In this document: piece after piece, positions 43,375 to 52,126 of the stretch
How the letters are laid out: each line of letters starts with the position of its first letter
How positions within the stretch are numbered: the stretch's first letter is position 1
Source: Streptomyces sp. NRRL S-37
GTDB taxonomy: Bacteria; Actinomycetota; Actinomycetes; Streptomycetales; Streptomycetaceae
NCBI RefSeq assembly: GCF_000721605.1
Contig: NZ_JOIZ01000015.1
Coordinates: 186,001 to 250,000, forward strand
Direction of reading: 5' to 3'
DNA: 64,000 bases
Notes under the pieces: generated by a model
Told to the model about the DNA's origin: nothing
The model's input: the letters and a program-made list of their open reading frames with translations, nothing else
The model's database searches: none
Program-made: the position numbers and the translations under genes

Positions 43375-44220
43375 CTACCGGAACAGCGCGGCGTGACGTC
43401 GCGCCCAGTCGGCGAAGGTACGCGGCGGACGGCCGGTGACGTCCTCGACGCCGAGGCCGACCCGGAGTTCCCCGGGGGTGGGGGCGCCCAGGATGTCGAG
43501 CGTGGTGTCGACCACCTCCTCGGGCATGAACTGCCGCATCTGCGCGCGGGCTTCGTCCCGGGTCTGCCCCACGAAGCGCACCGGTTCGCCGACCGCCTCA
43601 CCGATCGCCTCGGCCCGCTGCCGGGGCGTGGTGAGGGCGGGTCCGGTCAACTCGTAGGCGTGGCCGTGGTGTTCCGCCCCGCGCAGGGTCACCGCGGCCA
43701 CGTCGGCGATGTCGGCCGGGTCGATCGTGGGCAGGCCCACGTCACCGAACGGCGCGGCGACGGTCCGCCGGGTGCGCACCGCTTCGGCCCAGGCGAGGGC
43801 GTTGGAGTGGAAGCCGCCGGGGCGCAGGACCGTCCAGTCCAGGCCCGACTGCCGTACGGCGTCCTCGATGGCCCGCGCCACCCGGCCGTGCGAGGCCGAC
43901 TCCGGCCGGGTGACGACTCCCTGCGAGGAGAGCAGGACGACGCGTCCGATGCCGGCGGTCTTGGCGGCGTCGAGGATGCCGTGCGGGTCCAGCAGGTGCG
44001 CGCCGGCTCCCCCGCTCTGCAGGAACAGCGCGTCGGCGCCGGCGAAGACCTCGCGCAGGCTGTCGGCGTCGGTGAGGTCCGCGCGCAGGTGTCGCACGCC
44101 CTCCGGTACGTCGGCGGCCGTGACCGCCCTGGAGGTGGCGGTCACCCGCTCGCCGTCCGCCGCGAGGGCGCGGACGAGTTCCCGGCCGACGTTTCCGGTT
44201 GCCCCGGTCACCACGAACAT
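43375..44220 (-). CDS. NAD(P)-binding NmrA/SDR-like protein
   Basis: This 281-residue cytoplasmic protein starts at the ATG at 44220 behind GGGGAG. It begins FVVTGATGNVGRELVRAL, the Rossmann dinucleotide-binding loop of atypical SDRs (NmrA/QorB type). It lacks an obvious Tyr-Lys pair; VVLLSSQGVV takes the place of the catalytic serine strand. Members sense or reduce with NADP. It is divergent from a HxlR regulator, a usual pairing for redox-responsive control of quinone or electrophile reductases. Confidence 0.88.
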   Translation of the reverse strand: MFVVTGATGNVGRELVRALAADGERVTATSRAVTAADVPEGVRHLRADLTDADSLREVFAGADALFLQSGGAGAHLLDPHGILDAAKTAGIGRVVLLSSQGVVTRPESASHGRVARAIEDAVRQSGLDWTVLRPGGFHSNALAWAEAVRTRRTVAAPFGDVGLPTIDPADIADVAAVTLRGAEHHGHAYELTGPALTTPRQRAEAIGEAVGEPVRFVGQTRDEARAQMRQFMPEEVVDTTLDILGAPTPGELRVGLGVEDVTGRPPRTFADWARRHAALFR

Positions 44221-44252
44221 GAACAACTCCCCTGTTGTCTCGGTGTGGTGAG

Positions 44253-44284
44253 GACGCTAACAGCGTCGGTATAGTAGGTACCTA
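44253..44284. promoter_or_regulatory. divergent promoter region of NmrA and HxlR genes
   Basis: TAGGTACCTA (44275-44284) is a perfect 10-base palindrome, and GACGCT/AGCGTC (44253-44267) a smaller inverted repeat. TATAGT (44270-44275) fits a -10 box for the rightward HxlR gene. The GTAGGTACCT version (44274-44283) recurs as GTAAGTACCT at 46148 in front of the second HxlR gene. Confidence 0.5.
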
Positions 44285-44314
44285 GAAGATAGTGACTACC
44301 CTGGAGGAGTGCGT

Positions 44315-44707
44315 ATGGCGGGGAGCGCGATGCGGACGGCGGCCGCCGGGACCGACCCGGAACTCGCCTGCCCCGTCAGCCCGGTCGTGGACATCGTGTT
44401 CAGCCGGTGGACCACCCCGGTCCTGTGGACGCTGCACACGTACGGCCGGCAGCGCTTCGTCGAGCTGCAACGGCGGATCGGCGGGGTCACCCCGAAGGTG
44501 CTGACGCAGCGGCTGCGGCAGCTGGAGCGCGACGGCCTGGTCGTGCGTACGTACCACCCGGAGGTTCCGCCCCGGGTCGAGTACGAGATCAGCGAGCTGG
44601 GCCTCAGCCTCGCACCGCTCTTCGCGCACCTCTCCGAGTGGGCCGCGGCCCACCTGGGCGAGGTCGAGCAGGCCCGGCGGGCCTACGACGAGGACCCCGC
44701 TCGGTAG
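44315..44707 (+). CDS. HxlR-family transcriptional regulator 1
   Basis: This 130-residue winged-helix regulator has the HxlR core CPVSPVVDIVFSRWTTPVLWTL, the recognition helix in GGVTPKVLTQRLRQLE, and a conserved wing ending EYEISELGLSL. The single Cys (in LACPVSP) may sense electrophiles or oxidants, as in HypR/YodB-type members. I place the start at the ATG at 44315, five bases after GGAGGAG; the GTG at 44309 overlaps that site. It is divergent from the NmrA-type gene and probably controls it. Confidence 0.88.
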   Translation: MAGSAMRTAAAGTDPELACPVSPVVDIVFSRWTTPVLWTLHTYGRQRFVELQRRIGGVTPKVLTQRLRQLERDGLVVRTYHPEVPPRVEYEISELGLSLAPLFAHLSEWAAAHLGEVEQARRAYDEDPAR

Positions 44708-44717
44708 CCCCGGACGG

Positions 44718-45044
44718 TCAGGCCTGGCCGGTCTCGAAGCGGGAGATGCGGCCGTCGTCGTCGACGGTGAAGGACCACCGGGTGCGCATCTCGCCCCAGG
44801 TGTCGTTGCGGTAGCGGGCGAGGAGGCGGCGGCCGCCGCCGGACTCGTTGTCGACCTCCAGGTGCCCGTGGGAGGAGAAGATCTCCCGGTCGATCCACTC
44901 GGTGAGATCGCGCTCGGAGCCGTCGTCCGCCATGGTCGCGCCGGGTGCCAGCAGGGACAGGAAACCGTCCCGGTCGTGGTTGTTGACAGCCGTGACGAAG
45001 GCGCGGACGACGGGGTCACTGAGACGGGTGCTCTGAATCGTCAT
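44718..45044 (-). CDS. SnoaL/NTF2-like protein
   Basis: This 108-residue protein has the small alpha-plus-beta cone of the NTF2/SnoaL-like fold: AFVTAVNNHDRDGFLSLLAP, MADDGSERDLTEWID and a C-terminal SFTVDDDGRISRFETGQA strand. Members include small isomerases, hydrolases and ligand carriers. No catalytic residues are recognisable, so the role is open. It is convergent with the HxlR gene and divergent from the DoxX gene. Confidence 0.8.
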   Translation of the reverse strand: MTIQSTRLSDPVVRAFVTAVNNHDRDGFLSLLAPGATMADDGSERDLTEWIDREIFSSHGHLEVDNESGGGRRLLARYRNDTWGEMRTRWSFTVDDDGRISRFETGQA

Positions 45045-45171
45045 GTCCGCCAGCGTCGTACCGGCCGCCGGAGCCCGCCACCCGCGTCACCCGAACGGCG
45101 ACCGGTGGCGCGCCGGACCGGCGGTGGGGGTGCGACGGTGGTCGGGCCGAGCCACTGCCCCGGGAGACGAC

Positions 45172-45717
45172 GTGACCTGTTACGACCGACGTGATCTGGG
45201 CCTGCTGCTGCTCCGGCTGGGAACGGGCGGGGTGCTCGCGGCGCACGGCGCGCAGAAGCTGTTCGGCTGGTTCGGCGGGGGCGGCCTCGAGGGCACCGGA
45301 CAGTTCATGGAGTCCATCGGCTACGTGCCCGGCAAGGCGAGCGCCATGGCGGCGGGCCTCGCCGAGGCCGGCGGGGGCGTGCTGCTCGCGCTCGGTCTGG
45401 CCACCCCGGCGGCGGGCGCCGCGGCGGCCGGCGCGATGGCGGGCGCGTCCGCCGTGCACGCGCCCAACGGCTTCTTCAACCAGGAGGGCGGCTTCGAGTA
45501 CGCCGCATCCCTGGGCCTGACGGCCGCCGGACTCGCCGTCACGGGTCCCGGCCGGCTCTCCCTGGACCACGCCCTCGGCCACGCGGCCAACCGGAACTGG
45601 ATGATCCCGGCGGCCTTCGCGGTGACCGCGGCGGTCACGACGACGGCGGTGGGAGCGCGCGTCCGGCGGCTGCGGAAGGCCAAGGAGGGCGAGCAGGAGA
45701 CGCTGTTCGAGGAGTAG
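45172..45717 (+). CDS. DoxX-family membrane protein
   Basis: This 181-residue integral membrane protein starts at GTG 45172 behind GGGAGA. It has four hydrophobic segments with the DoxX motif RLGTGGVLAAHGAQKLFGWF near residues 15-34. Members support redox processes, such as quinone or sulfur metabolism, or are of unknown function. The C-terminal tail (RVRRLRKAKEGEQETLFEE) is charged and cytoplasmic. It is convergent with the HxlR gene downstream. Confidence 0.85.
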   Translation: MTCYDRRDLGLLLLRLGTGGVLAAHGAQKLFGWFGGGGLEGTGQFMESIGYVPGKASAMAAGLAEAGGGVLLALGLATPAAGAAAAGAMAGASAVHAPNGFFNQEGGFEYAASLGLTAAGLAVTGPGRLSLDHALGHAANRNWMIPAAFAVTAAVTTTAVGARVRRLRKAKEGEQETLFEE

Positions 45718-45735
45718 GCCGCGGGGCCGGCGGCC

Positions 45736-46107
45736 TCAGCAGCCCGTCGCCTCCGTACAGGGCCCACCCTCGGGCAGATGCGTCTCGGCCCACTTGCCGA
45801 GCTCCTTGAGCGCGGGTCCCAGCGCCGCGCCCGACTCCGTCAGACGGTAGGCGACCCGCAGCGGCGGTCCCTCGTCGACCTCGCGGACCAGAAGTCCCGC
45901 GGCACCCAGTTCGGTCAGCCGGTCGGAGAGCATGCGCTCGCTGATGCCGGGAATCGCCCGGCGCAGATCGGCGAAGTACGCCGGCTGTTCCACCAGCACG
46001 GCCACGATCGGTCCGGTCCAGCGCTTCCCGAGCAGCTGGAAGACGCGGGTGATGCCGCCGTCCACCTTCTTGCACGCCTCTGCCCCATGCACCTGCTCGC
46101 CCGCCAT
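45736..46107 (-). CDS. HxlR-family transcriptional regulator 2
   Basis: This 123-residue regulator carries GAEACKKVDGGITRVFQLLG, KRWTGPIVAVLVEQP and a recognition helix in GISERMLSDRLTEL. A cysteine near the N-terminus (EACKKVD) and one at the C-terminus (ATGC) could sense thiol-reactive compounds. It is divergent from the azoreductase gene, the well-known pairing of HxlR regulators with FMN-dependent azoreductases that remove quinones or azo compounds. Confidence 0.9.
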   Translation of the reverse strand: MAGEQVHGAEACKKVDGGITRVFQLLGKRWTGPIVAVLVEQPAYFADLRRAIPGISERMLSDRLTELGAAGLLVREVDEGPPLRVAYRLTESGAALGPALKELGKWAETHLPEGGPCTEATGC

Positions 46108-46147
46108 GCGTCCAGGGTACTACGCCCCCACAAGGGGATGAAAAAAA

Positions 46148-46157
46148 GTAAGTACCT
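46148..46157. promoter_or_regulatory. GTAAGTACCT motif in the HxlR-azoreductase promoter
   Basis: This motif lies 41 bases upstream of the HxlR ATG and 81 bases from the azoreductase ATG. It differs in one position from GTAGGTACCT at 44274, so both HxlR proteins may recognise related sequences. Function is inferred. Confidence 0.45.
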
Positions 46158-46237
46158 GTGTTATTCATAGTCGAGTACGAAACTTCAGCGGCGGCGTCGT
46201 GATGCCTCCGCCTCTATACCCATGGGAGAAACCCCTG

Positions 46238-46888
46238 ATGGCCACCCTTCTGCACATCGACTCCTCCGTCCTCCCGGCGTCCGCCTCCGCATCCCGCGCC
46301 GTGGCGGAGACCTTCCGCAAGACCTGGGAGGAGCAGCACCCCGAGGGCACGGTGATCTACCGCGATCTCGCCGCGAACCCCGTTCCGCACCTCACCGCCG
46401 ACGCCCACACGGCGGGCTTCGCGGACCCCGCCGCGCACACTCCCGGGCAGGCCGCCGCCTTCGCCGGGCGCCTGGAGCTGATCGAGGAGTTCGAGCGGGC
46501 GGACGCGCTGCTGATCGGCGCCCCGATGTACAACTTCACCATCCCCTCCACGCTCAAGGCGTGGCTGGACAACGTGATCCTGATGGGCCGCACCGCGGGC
46601 GAGAACCCCTCCGCCAAGGGCACCCCGGTCACCGTGATCGCCAGCCGCGGCGGCTCCTACGCGCCGGGCACCCCGCGCGAGGGCTACGAGTACGTCCAGA
46701 ACTACCTGCGGGCGGTGCTGACCGACTTCCTCGGCCTCGACCTCGACTTCATCGTCCCGGAGCTGACCATGGCCGCACAGAACCCGGCGATGGCCGAGCT
46801 GATCCCGCTCTTCGAGAGCTCCCGCGAGCGCGCCCACCACGACGCCGCCGTCAGGGCCAAGTCCCTCGCCGAGCGGCTGGCGGCGTAA
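46238..46888 (+). CDS. FMN-dependent NADH-azoreductase
   Basis: This 216-residue flavodoxin-like enzyme starts at the ATG at 46238 behind GGGAGAAA. The core reads LLHIDSSVLPASASASRAVA, GAPMYNFTIPSTLKAWLDNV (FMN-binding) and VTVIASRGGSYAPGTPREG. Such enzymes reduce azo and quinone compounds by two-electron transfer from NADH. The HxlR regulator lies divergently just upstream, which fits induction by quinones. The symbol azoR would fit, but I did not assign it because orthology cannot be tested here. Confidence 0.94.
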   Translation: MATLLHIDSSVLPASASASRAVAETFRKTWEEQHPEGTVIYRDLAANPVPHLTADAHTAGFADPAAHTPGQAAAFAGRLELIEEFERADALLIGAPMYNFTIPSTLKAWLDNVILMGRTAGENPSAKGTPVTVIASRGGSYAPGTPREGYEYVQNYLRAVLTDFLGLDLDFIVPELTMAAQNPAMAELIPLFESSRERAHHDAAVRAKSLAERLAA

Positions 46889-47172
46889 CCCGGCGGCGCC
46901 CTCCAGGGAGTGCGGTACGGCCGCGGTCCGCGCGGCCGGCCGGCGCAGGACCCGGCATAACGTCCGTGGTCGCGCCGTTCGCCCAGGTCCGGCGCGGTTC
47001 CGGCGGCGAGGGCGGGAGACCTCGGGTCAACGGAAGATCACCTACCGGTCTCGGCGGGCCCGCTCCGTGCCCTCTTCGAGACCCATCCGCAACGCTCCGT
47101 ACCGCACGTTCCGGTCCGCCGCGCCGTCACAGTCACCGAAGTCGATGTCAGCCGACCGAGGGGACACGGACG

Positions 47173-48729
47173 ATGAAGTGGCACGGGACACGGCGGCCGG
47201 CCGGAGCGCTGCTCGCGCTCGCGGCGGCGGGCTGCCTGCTGGTGGGCGGCTGCGGCGCGGGGAGCGGCGACGGCTCCAGAGCGAGCGACGCCTCTTACGA
47301 CCGCGGGGGCGACGGCCCGGCGCCGCTGCCCGCCCCCGACCGGGGCCCGCGAGGGCGGTACGACGGTGAACGGGACGAGGGCGAGCGGGACTCCCGCGAT
47401 GTCGCCCCCGCTCCCGACCATCTGTCGACCTTCGCGCTGGACGTCGACACCGCCTCGTACGGCTATGCCCGCCGCGCCCTCGCCGAGGGCCGGCTGCCCG
47501 ATCCGTCGGCCGTCCGTCCCGAGGAGTTCGTCAACAGCTTCCGGCAGGACTACGAGCGTCCCGGCGGCGACGGCTTCACGGTCACCGTGGACGGCGCCCG
47601 CACCGAGGAGGAGGACTGGTCGCTGGTCCGGGTCGGCCTGGCCACCCGGGCCGCCGATCCGGACGGTGAACGCCCGCCCGTCGCCCTGACGTTCGTCATC
47701 GACGTCTCGGGGTCGATGGCGGAACCGGGCCGCCTCGACCTCGCGCGGGAGGCCCTCGCGACCATGACGGACCGGCTGCGCGACGACGACTCGGTGGCCG
47801 TCGTCACCTTCAGCGACGAGGCCGAGACCGTCCTGCCGATGACCCGGCTCGGCGGCAACCGGGGTGAGGTGCACGACGCCGTCGACAGCCTGGAGCCGAC
47901 CGACTCCACCAACCTCGGCGCGGGCGTGGAGACCGGGTACGAGACCGCCGTCGAGGGGCTGCGCGAGGGCGCGACCAACCGGGTCGTGCTCGTCTCCGAC
48001 GCGCTCGCGAACACCGGTGACGCGGACGCCGACGCGATCCTCGAACGCATCGCGGAGTCCCGCCGCGAGCACGGCATCACCCTGTTCGGCGTCGGTGTCG
48101 GCAGCGACTACGGCGACGCGCTCATGGAGAGGCTCGCCGACGAGGGCGACGGCCACACGGTGTACGTGTCCGGTGAGGAGGACGCCCGCGAGGTGTTCTG
48201 CGAGCAGCTCCCCCGCAACATCGGGCTGACGGCCCGTGACGCCAAGGCGCAGGTCGCCTTCGACCCGGAGACGGTCGCCGAGTTCCGGCTCGTCGGCTAC
48301 GACAACCGGCGGGTCGCCGACGAGGACTTCCGCGACGACCGCGTGGACGGCGGCGAGGTCGGACCCGGCCACACCGTGACCGCCCTGTACGCCGTACGCA
48401 CCCGGCCCGGGGCCGACGGGCACCTCGCCACGGCCACCGTGCGCTGGCTCGACCCCGGCAGCCGCACCCCGCACGAGGAGACGGGCGACCTGGAGGCCGA
48501 CGGTCTCGCCGACTCCGTATGGAGCGCGCGGCGCGGTCTGACGGTCACCGCGACTGCGGCCTACTTCGCCGACGCCCTGCGCTCGTACGACCACCGCTAC
48601 AGCGCACTGCCGGGCGCCCCCGGCCTCGGCGAACTCTCCGAGCGGGCCGGTGACCTGGCGGACCGGACGGAGGACGAGGACGTCCGCGGGCTGGCGGAGG
48701 CGATCCGCACGGCGAACCGGCTGGACTGA
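47173..48729 (+). CDS. von Willebrand factor A-domain lipoprotein (YfbK-like)
   Basis: This 518-residue protein starts at the ATG at 47173. It has a lipobox (LLVGGC near residue 27), a charged low-complexity linker (to about 75), the VWF N-terminal module (HLSTFALDVDTASYGYARRA) and a VWA domain with MIDAS FVIDVSGSMAEPG. A C-terminal DUF3520-like part begins near residue 375. Members sit on the outer face and bind proteins or metal; the role is not settled. It has no operon partner in view. Confidence 0.88.
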   Translation: MKWHGTRRPAGALLALAAAGCLLVGGCGAGSGDGSRASDASYDRGGDGPAPLPAPDRGPRGRYDGERDEGERDSRDVAPAPDHLSTFALDVDTASYGYARRALAEGRLPDPSAVRPEEFVNSFRQDYERPGGDGFTVTVDGARTEEEDWSLVRVGLATRAADPDGERPPVALTFVIDVSGSMAEPGRLDLAREALATMTDRLRDDDSVAVVTFSDEAETVLPMTRLGGNRGEVHDAVDSLEPTDSTNLGAGVETGYETAVEGLREGATNRVVLVSDALANTGDADADAILERIAESRREHGITLFGVGVGSDYGDALMERLADEGDGHTVYVSGEEDAREVFCEQLPRNIGLTARDAKAQVAFDPETVAEFRLVGYDNRRVADEDFRDDRVDGGEVGPGHTVTALYAVRTRPGADGHLATATVRWLDPGSRTPHEETGDLEADGLADSVWSARRGLTVTATAAYFADALRSYDHRYSALPGAPGLGELSERAGDLADRTEDEDVRGLAEAIRTANRLD

Positions 48730-48739
48730 CCCCCGCCCA

Positions 48740-48780
48740 TTGACTGATTCCTACGCGCGGGTAAGTTTACTGCCGAGTAA
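48740..48780 (+). promoter_or_regulatory. promoter and inverted repeat upstream of the acyl-CoA ligase
   Basis: TTGACT (48740-48745) and TAAGTT (48762-48767) are separated by 16 bases. TTACT (48767-48771) and AGTAA (48776-48780) form an inverted repeat with a 4-base spacer just behind. This looks like a repressor site (FadR/TetR-like) for a fatty-acid gene; the regulator is not in the window. Confidence 0.5.
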
Positions 48781-48817
48781 GTAAGCACGGCAGCACCAGC
48801 CGCGACCGGGAGCCGTC

Positions 48818-50734
48818 ATGGGCGTACACAGGGATCTGAAACGGGCGACACGACGCACGGGTCCGGCGAACCGGACCGGGGCCGAGACTGTCAGGGACGG
48901 ACACGGCGTCGTCCGTGAGGCTCGTACGGCGGCCCTGGCCCCGCGGCGGACCACCGGCAGCACGGCCGACATCCCGTTCGCCAACGCGGCCGAGGCCCCC
49001 GACGCGGTGGTGCTGCGGCGCGAGGAGCACGGCACCTGGCGCCCGGTGACGGCGGCGGCCTTCGCCCGGGAGGTCACCGCCGTGGCCAAGGGGCTGATCG
49101 CCGCCGGCCTTGAACCGGGCGACCGGGTCGCCGTGATGTCCCGTACGCGCTACGAGTGGACGGTCCTGGACTTCGCGGTCTGGTCCGCCGGCGGCCGGGT
49201 CGTGCCGGTCTACCCCACCTCCTCGGCGGAGCAGGTGGAGTGGATCGTCCGTGACTCCGGTGCCCGGTACGTCGTCACGGAGACCGCGCGGAACACGGCC
49301 GCCGTCGCCGCCGGGACCGCCGCCCACCCGGAGCCCCCGCGCGTGTGGGAGCTGGACACGGGCGCCCTCGCCGACCTCACCGCGCTCGGCCGGGACGTCC
49401 CCGACGAGGAGGTCACCGAGCGCCGTACGGCCCTGACCCCCGACACCGTCGCGACCGTCTGCTACACCTCCGGCACCACCGGGCGTCCCAAGGGCTGCGT
49501 CCTCACCCACGCCAACCTGTACGCCGAGGCCGCCAACACGGTCGAGCTGCTGCACCCGGTCTTCGAGGAGGTCACCGGCCAGGCCGCCTCGACCCTGCTC
49601 TTCCTCCCGCTCGCCCACATCCTCGGCCGCACCATCCAGATCGCCTGTCTGCTCGCCCGCATCGAGACCGGCCACTTCCCGAGCATCAGGCCCGCCGAAC
49701 TCCGGCCCGCCCTCAAGTCGTTCCGCCCGACGTTCCTGGTCGGCGTGCCCTACCTCTTCGAGAAGATCCACGACACCGGCCGGGCCACCGCCGAGAAGAT
49801 CGGCCGGGGCGCCTCCTTCGAACGCGCCCACCGCGTCGCCGTCCGCTTCGGCGCGGCCCGCCTCGACAGGTTCCTGGGCCGCGGCAAGGGGCCCGGCCCG
49901 GGGCTGTACGCCGCCTGGGCCCTGTACGACCTGCTGGTCTACCGCCGGGTCCGCAAGGAACTCGGCGGCCGGGTGCGGTACGCCATCAGCGGCGGCTCCC
50001 CGCTGGAGCGGGACCTCAACCTCTTCTTCTACGCGGCCGGCATCATGATCTACGAGGGCTACGGCCTGACCGAGACCACCGCCGCCGCCACCGTCGTCCC
50101 GCCGCTGGGCCCCCGCCCCGGCACGGTCGGCCTCCCGGTCCCCGGCACCGCGGTCCGCATCGCCGACGACGGCGAGGTGCGGATCAAGGGCGGCATCGTC
50201 TTCGGGTCGTACTGGAACGACCCGGCCGCCACCGACGAGGCGCTCGACGACGGCTGGTTCGCCACCGGCGATCTCGGTTCCCTCGACGAGGACGGCTATC
50301 TGACCATCACCGGCCGCAAGAAGGACATCCTCGTCACCTCCGGGGGCAAGAACGTCTCCCCGGCCGTCCTGGAGGACCGGCTGCGCAGCCGCCCGCCCGT
50401 CGGCCAGTGCCTCGTCGTCGGCGACAACCGCCCCTTCGTGGCCGCGCTGATCACCCTCGACCCCGAGACGGTCGCCCACTGGCTGGCGGTGCGCAGGCTG
50501 CCCGCCGGCACCCCGATGTCCGAGGTCGTCCGCGACCCGCGGATGCGCGCCGACGTGCAGAAGGCCGTCGACTACGCCAACGAGGCCGTCTCCCGCGCGG
50601 AGTCCATCCGCGCCTTCACCCTGATCGAGGGCGAGTTCACCGAGGAGAACGGGCTCCTGACGCCGTCCCTCAAGGTCAGACGGCAGGCCGCGCAGGAGGC
50701 CTACGCGGACGAGATCGCGGCCCTGTACTCCTGA
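48818..50734 (+). CDS. long-chain fatty-acid-CoA ligase
   Basis: This 638-residue adenylate-forming enzyme makes acyl-CoA from fatty acid, CoA and ATP. Motifs: P-loop-like TVCYTSGTTGRPKGCVLTHAN, YEGYGLTETTAAATV, GDLGSLDEDGYLTITGRKKD and the C-terminal lysine motif in TPSLKVRRQAAQEA. The N-terminal 50 residues are extra and basic. It resembles the FadD15 type of Streptomyces and mycobacteria. It lies alone, behind a promoter with an inverted repeat. Whether it activates fatty acids for beta-oxidation or for lipid synthesis is not visible. Confidence 0.93.
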   Translation: MGVHRDLKRATRRTGPANRTGAETVRDGHGVVREARTAALAPRRTTGSTADIPFANAAEAPDAVVLRREEHGTWRPVTAAAFAREVTAVAKGLIAAGLEPGDRVAVMSRTRYEWTVLDFAVWSAGGRVVPVYPTSSAEQVEWIVRDSGARYVVTETARNTAAVAAGTAAHPEPPRVWELDTGALADLTALGRDVPDEEVTERRTALTPDTVATVCYTSGTTGRPKGCVLTHANLYAEAANTVELLHPVFEEVTGQAASTLLFLPLAHILGRTIQIACLLARIETGHFPSIRPAELRPALKSFRPTFLVGVPYLFEKIHDTGRATAEKIGRGASFERAHRVAVRFGAARLDRFLGRGKGPGPGLYAAWALYDLLVYRRVRKELGGRVRYAISGGSPLERDLNLFFYAAGIMIYEGYGLTETTAAATVVPPLGPRPGTVGLPVPGTAVRIADDGEVRIKGGIVFGSYWNDPAATDEALDDGWFATGDLGSLDEDGYLTITGRKKDILVTSGGKNVSPAVLEDRLRSRPPVGQCLVVGDNRPFVAALITLDPETVAHWLAVRRLPAGTPMSEVVRDPRMRADVQKAVDYANEAVSRAESIRAFTLIEGEFTEENGLLTPSLKVRRQAAQEAYADEIAALYS

Positions 50735-50867
50735 CCTCCGCGTCCCGCGGGACACGGAGGGGGCACCCGCGGACGTGGGGCCGCGCCGGCGGGAGGGCGG
50801 GGACGCCGGCCGGACCGGGGCCCACGGGGCAGTGGCGCCGCGGAGGCCGTGGGTGAGGCCGCCGCCC

Positions 50868-52091
50868 TCACCCCCGCGCGTCCGTCCCCCGCTCCAGGAA
50901 GTCGGACAGGCCCGTCAGCAGTCGGTCGACGTCCTCGCCGCTGGTGTAGGGGGCCAGACCGACGCGGAGGCCGCCGGCGTCGCCGAGGCCGAGGCGGCGG
51001 GACGCCTCCAGCGCGTAGAAGCTGCCGGAGGGCGCGTGGACGCCGCGCCCGGCGAGGAAGCGGTAGGCGTCCTCGGTGCGGTGGCCGCCGAGGGTGAGCA
51101 GCAGGGTCGGGGTGCGCCGGGCCGCCCGGGAGTGGACGGTGACCCGGGGCAGGGCCGCCAGCCCCTTCTCCAGCCGGTCGCGCAGGACGCCCTCGTGTTC
51201 CTCGATCCTCTCGAACGCCGAGGCGAGCCGTTCCCGGCGGCTGCCGCCCGGCCCGTCGCCCAGCCCGGCCAGGAAGTCGACCGCCGCACGGGTGCCCGCG
51301 AGGAACTCGTAGGGCAGCGTGCCCAGTTCGAAGCGCTCGGGCACCACGTCCGTGGAGGGCAGCAGTTTGTCCGGGCGCAGTGTCTCCAGAAGTGCGGGGC
51401 GGGCGGCCAGGACGCCGTGGTGAGGGCCGAGGAACTTGTACGGGGAGCAGACGAAGAAGTCCGCGCCGAGCGCCTCGACGTCGACCGGGGCGTGTGCGGC
51501 GTAGTGCACGCCGTCGACGTACAGCAGGGCGCCCGCCTCGTGCGTGATCCGCGCGATCTCGGCGATCGGGGGCATCGTGCCGATCAGGTTGGAGGCCGCG
51601 GTGACGGCCACCAGCCGGGTGCGGCCGGAGAGTCGGTCGCGGATGTCGTCGGCGGTCAGTTCTCCGGTGGCCGGGTCGAAGTCCGCCCACCGGACGGTGC
51701 AGCCGGCCCGTTCGGCCGCCTGCGTCCAGGGGCGGATGTTGGCGTCGTGGTCCAGCCGGGTGACGACCACATCGTCGCCCGGTGACCAGGTCGCGGCGAG
51801 GGTGCGGGAGAAGTCGTAGGTGAGCTGGGTGGCGCTGCGGCCGAAGACGACGCCCGCCGGGTCGGCGCCCAGCAGGTCGGCCATGGCGCGCCGGGCCTCG
51901 ACGACGACGGTCTCGGCGTTGCGCTCGCCGGGCAGGCCGTCGCCGCGGATCGAGAGCGGCCGGGACAGCGCGGCGGCGATCGCCTCGATGACGGGCAGCG
52001 GCGTCTGGGTGCCGCCGGGGCCGTCGAAGTGCGCGGTGCCGGCGGCCAGCGCGGGCACCTGGGCGCGCAGTGCGGTGAGGTCGTACGTCAC
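50868..52091 (-). CDS. cysteine desulfurase-like class V aminotransferase
   Basis: This 407-residue PLP enzyme starts at GTG 52091 behind AGGAG. The PLP-binding lysine lies in VCSPYKFLGPHHGVLAA, and YVDGVHYAAHAPVDVEALGA contains the ring-stacking Asp-x-x-His. The N-terminus (TAHFDGPGGTQTPLPVIEAI) matches the VC1184-type cysteine desulfurase-like group. It has no obvious IscU/SufU partner here, so sulfur transfer is uncertain. It lies on the same strand as the AI-2E permease gene, 35 bases apart. Confidence 0.88.
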   Translation of the reverse strand: MTYDLTALRAQVPALAAGTAHFDGPGGTQTPLPVIEAIAAALSRPLSIRGDGLPGERNAETVVVEARRAMADLLGADPAGVVFGRSATQLTYDFSRTLAATWSPGDDVVVTRLDHDANIRPWTQAAERAGCTVRWADFDPATGELTADDIRDRLSGRTRLVAVTAASNLIGTMPPIAEIARITHEAGALLYVDGVHYAAHAPVDVEALGADFFVCSPYKFLGPHHGVLAARPALLETLRPDKLLPSTDVVPERFELGTLPYEFLAGTRAAVDFLAGLGDGPGGSRRERLASAFERIEEHEGVLRDRLEKGLAALPRVTVHSRAARRTPTLLLTLGGHRTEDAYRFLAGRGVHAPSGSFYALEASRRLGLGDAGGLRVGLAPYTSGEDVDRLLTGLSDFLERGTDARG

Positions 52092-52126
52092 GGGGGCTCC
52101 TGTCGGTGCGGAAGGGGGCGTGCCGG

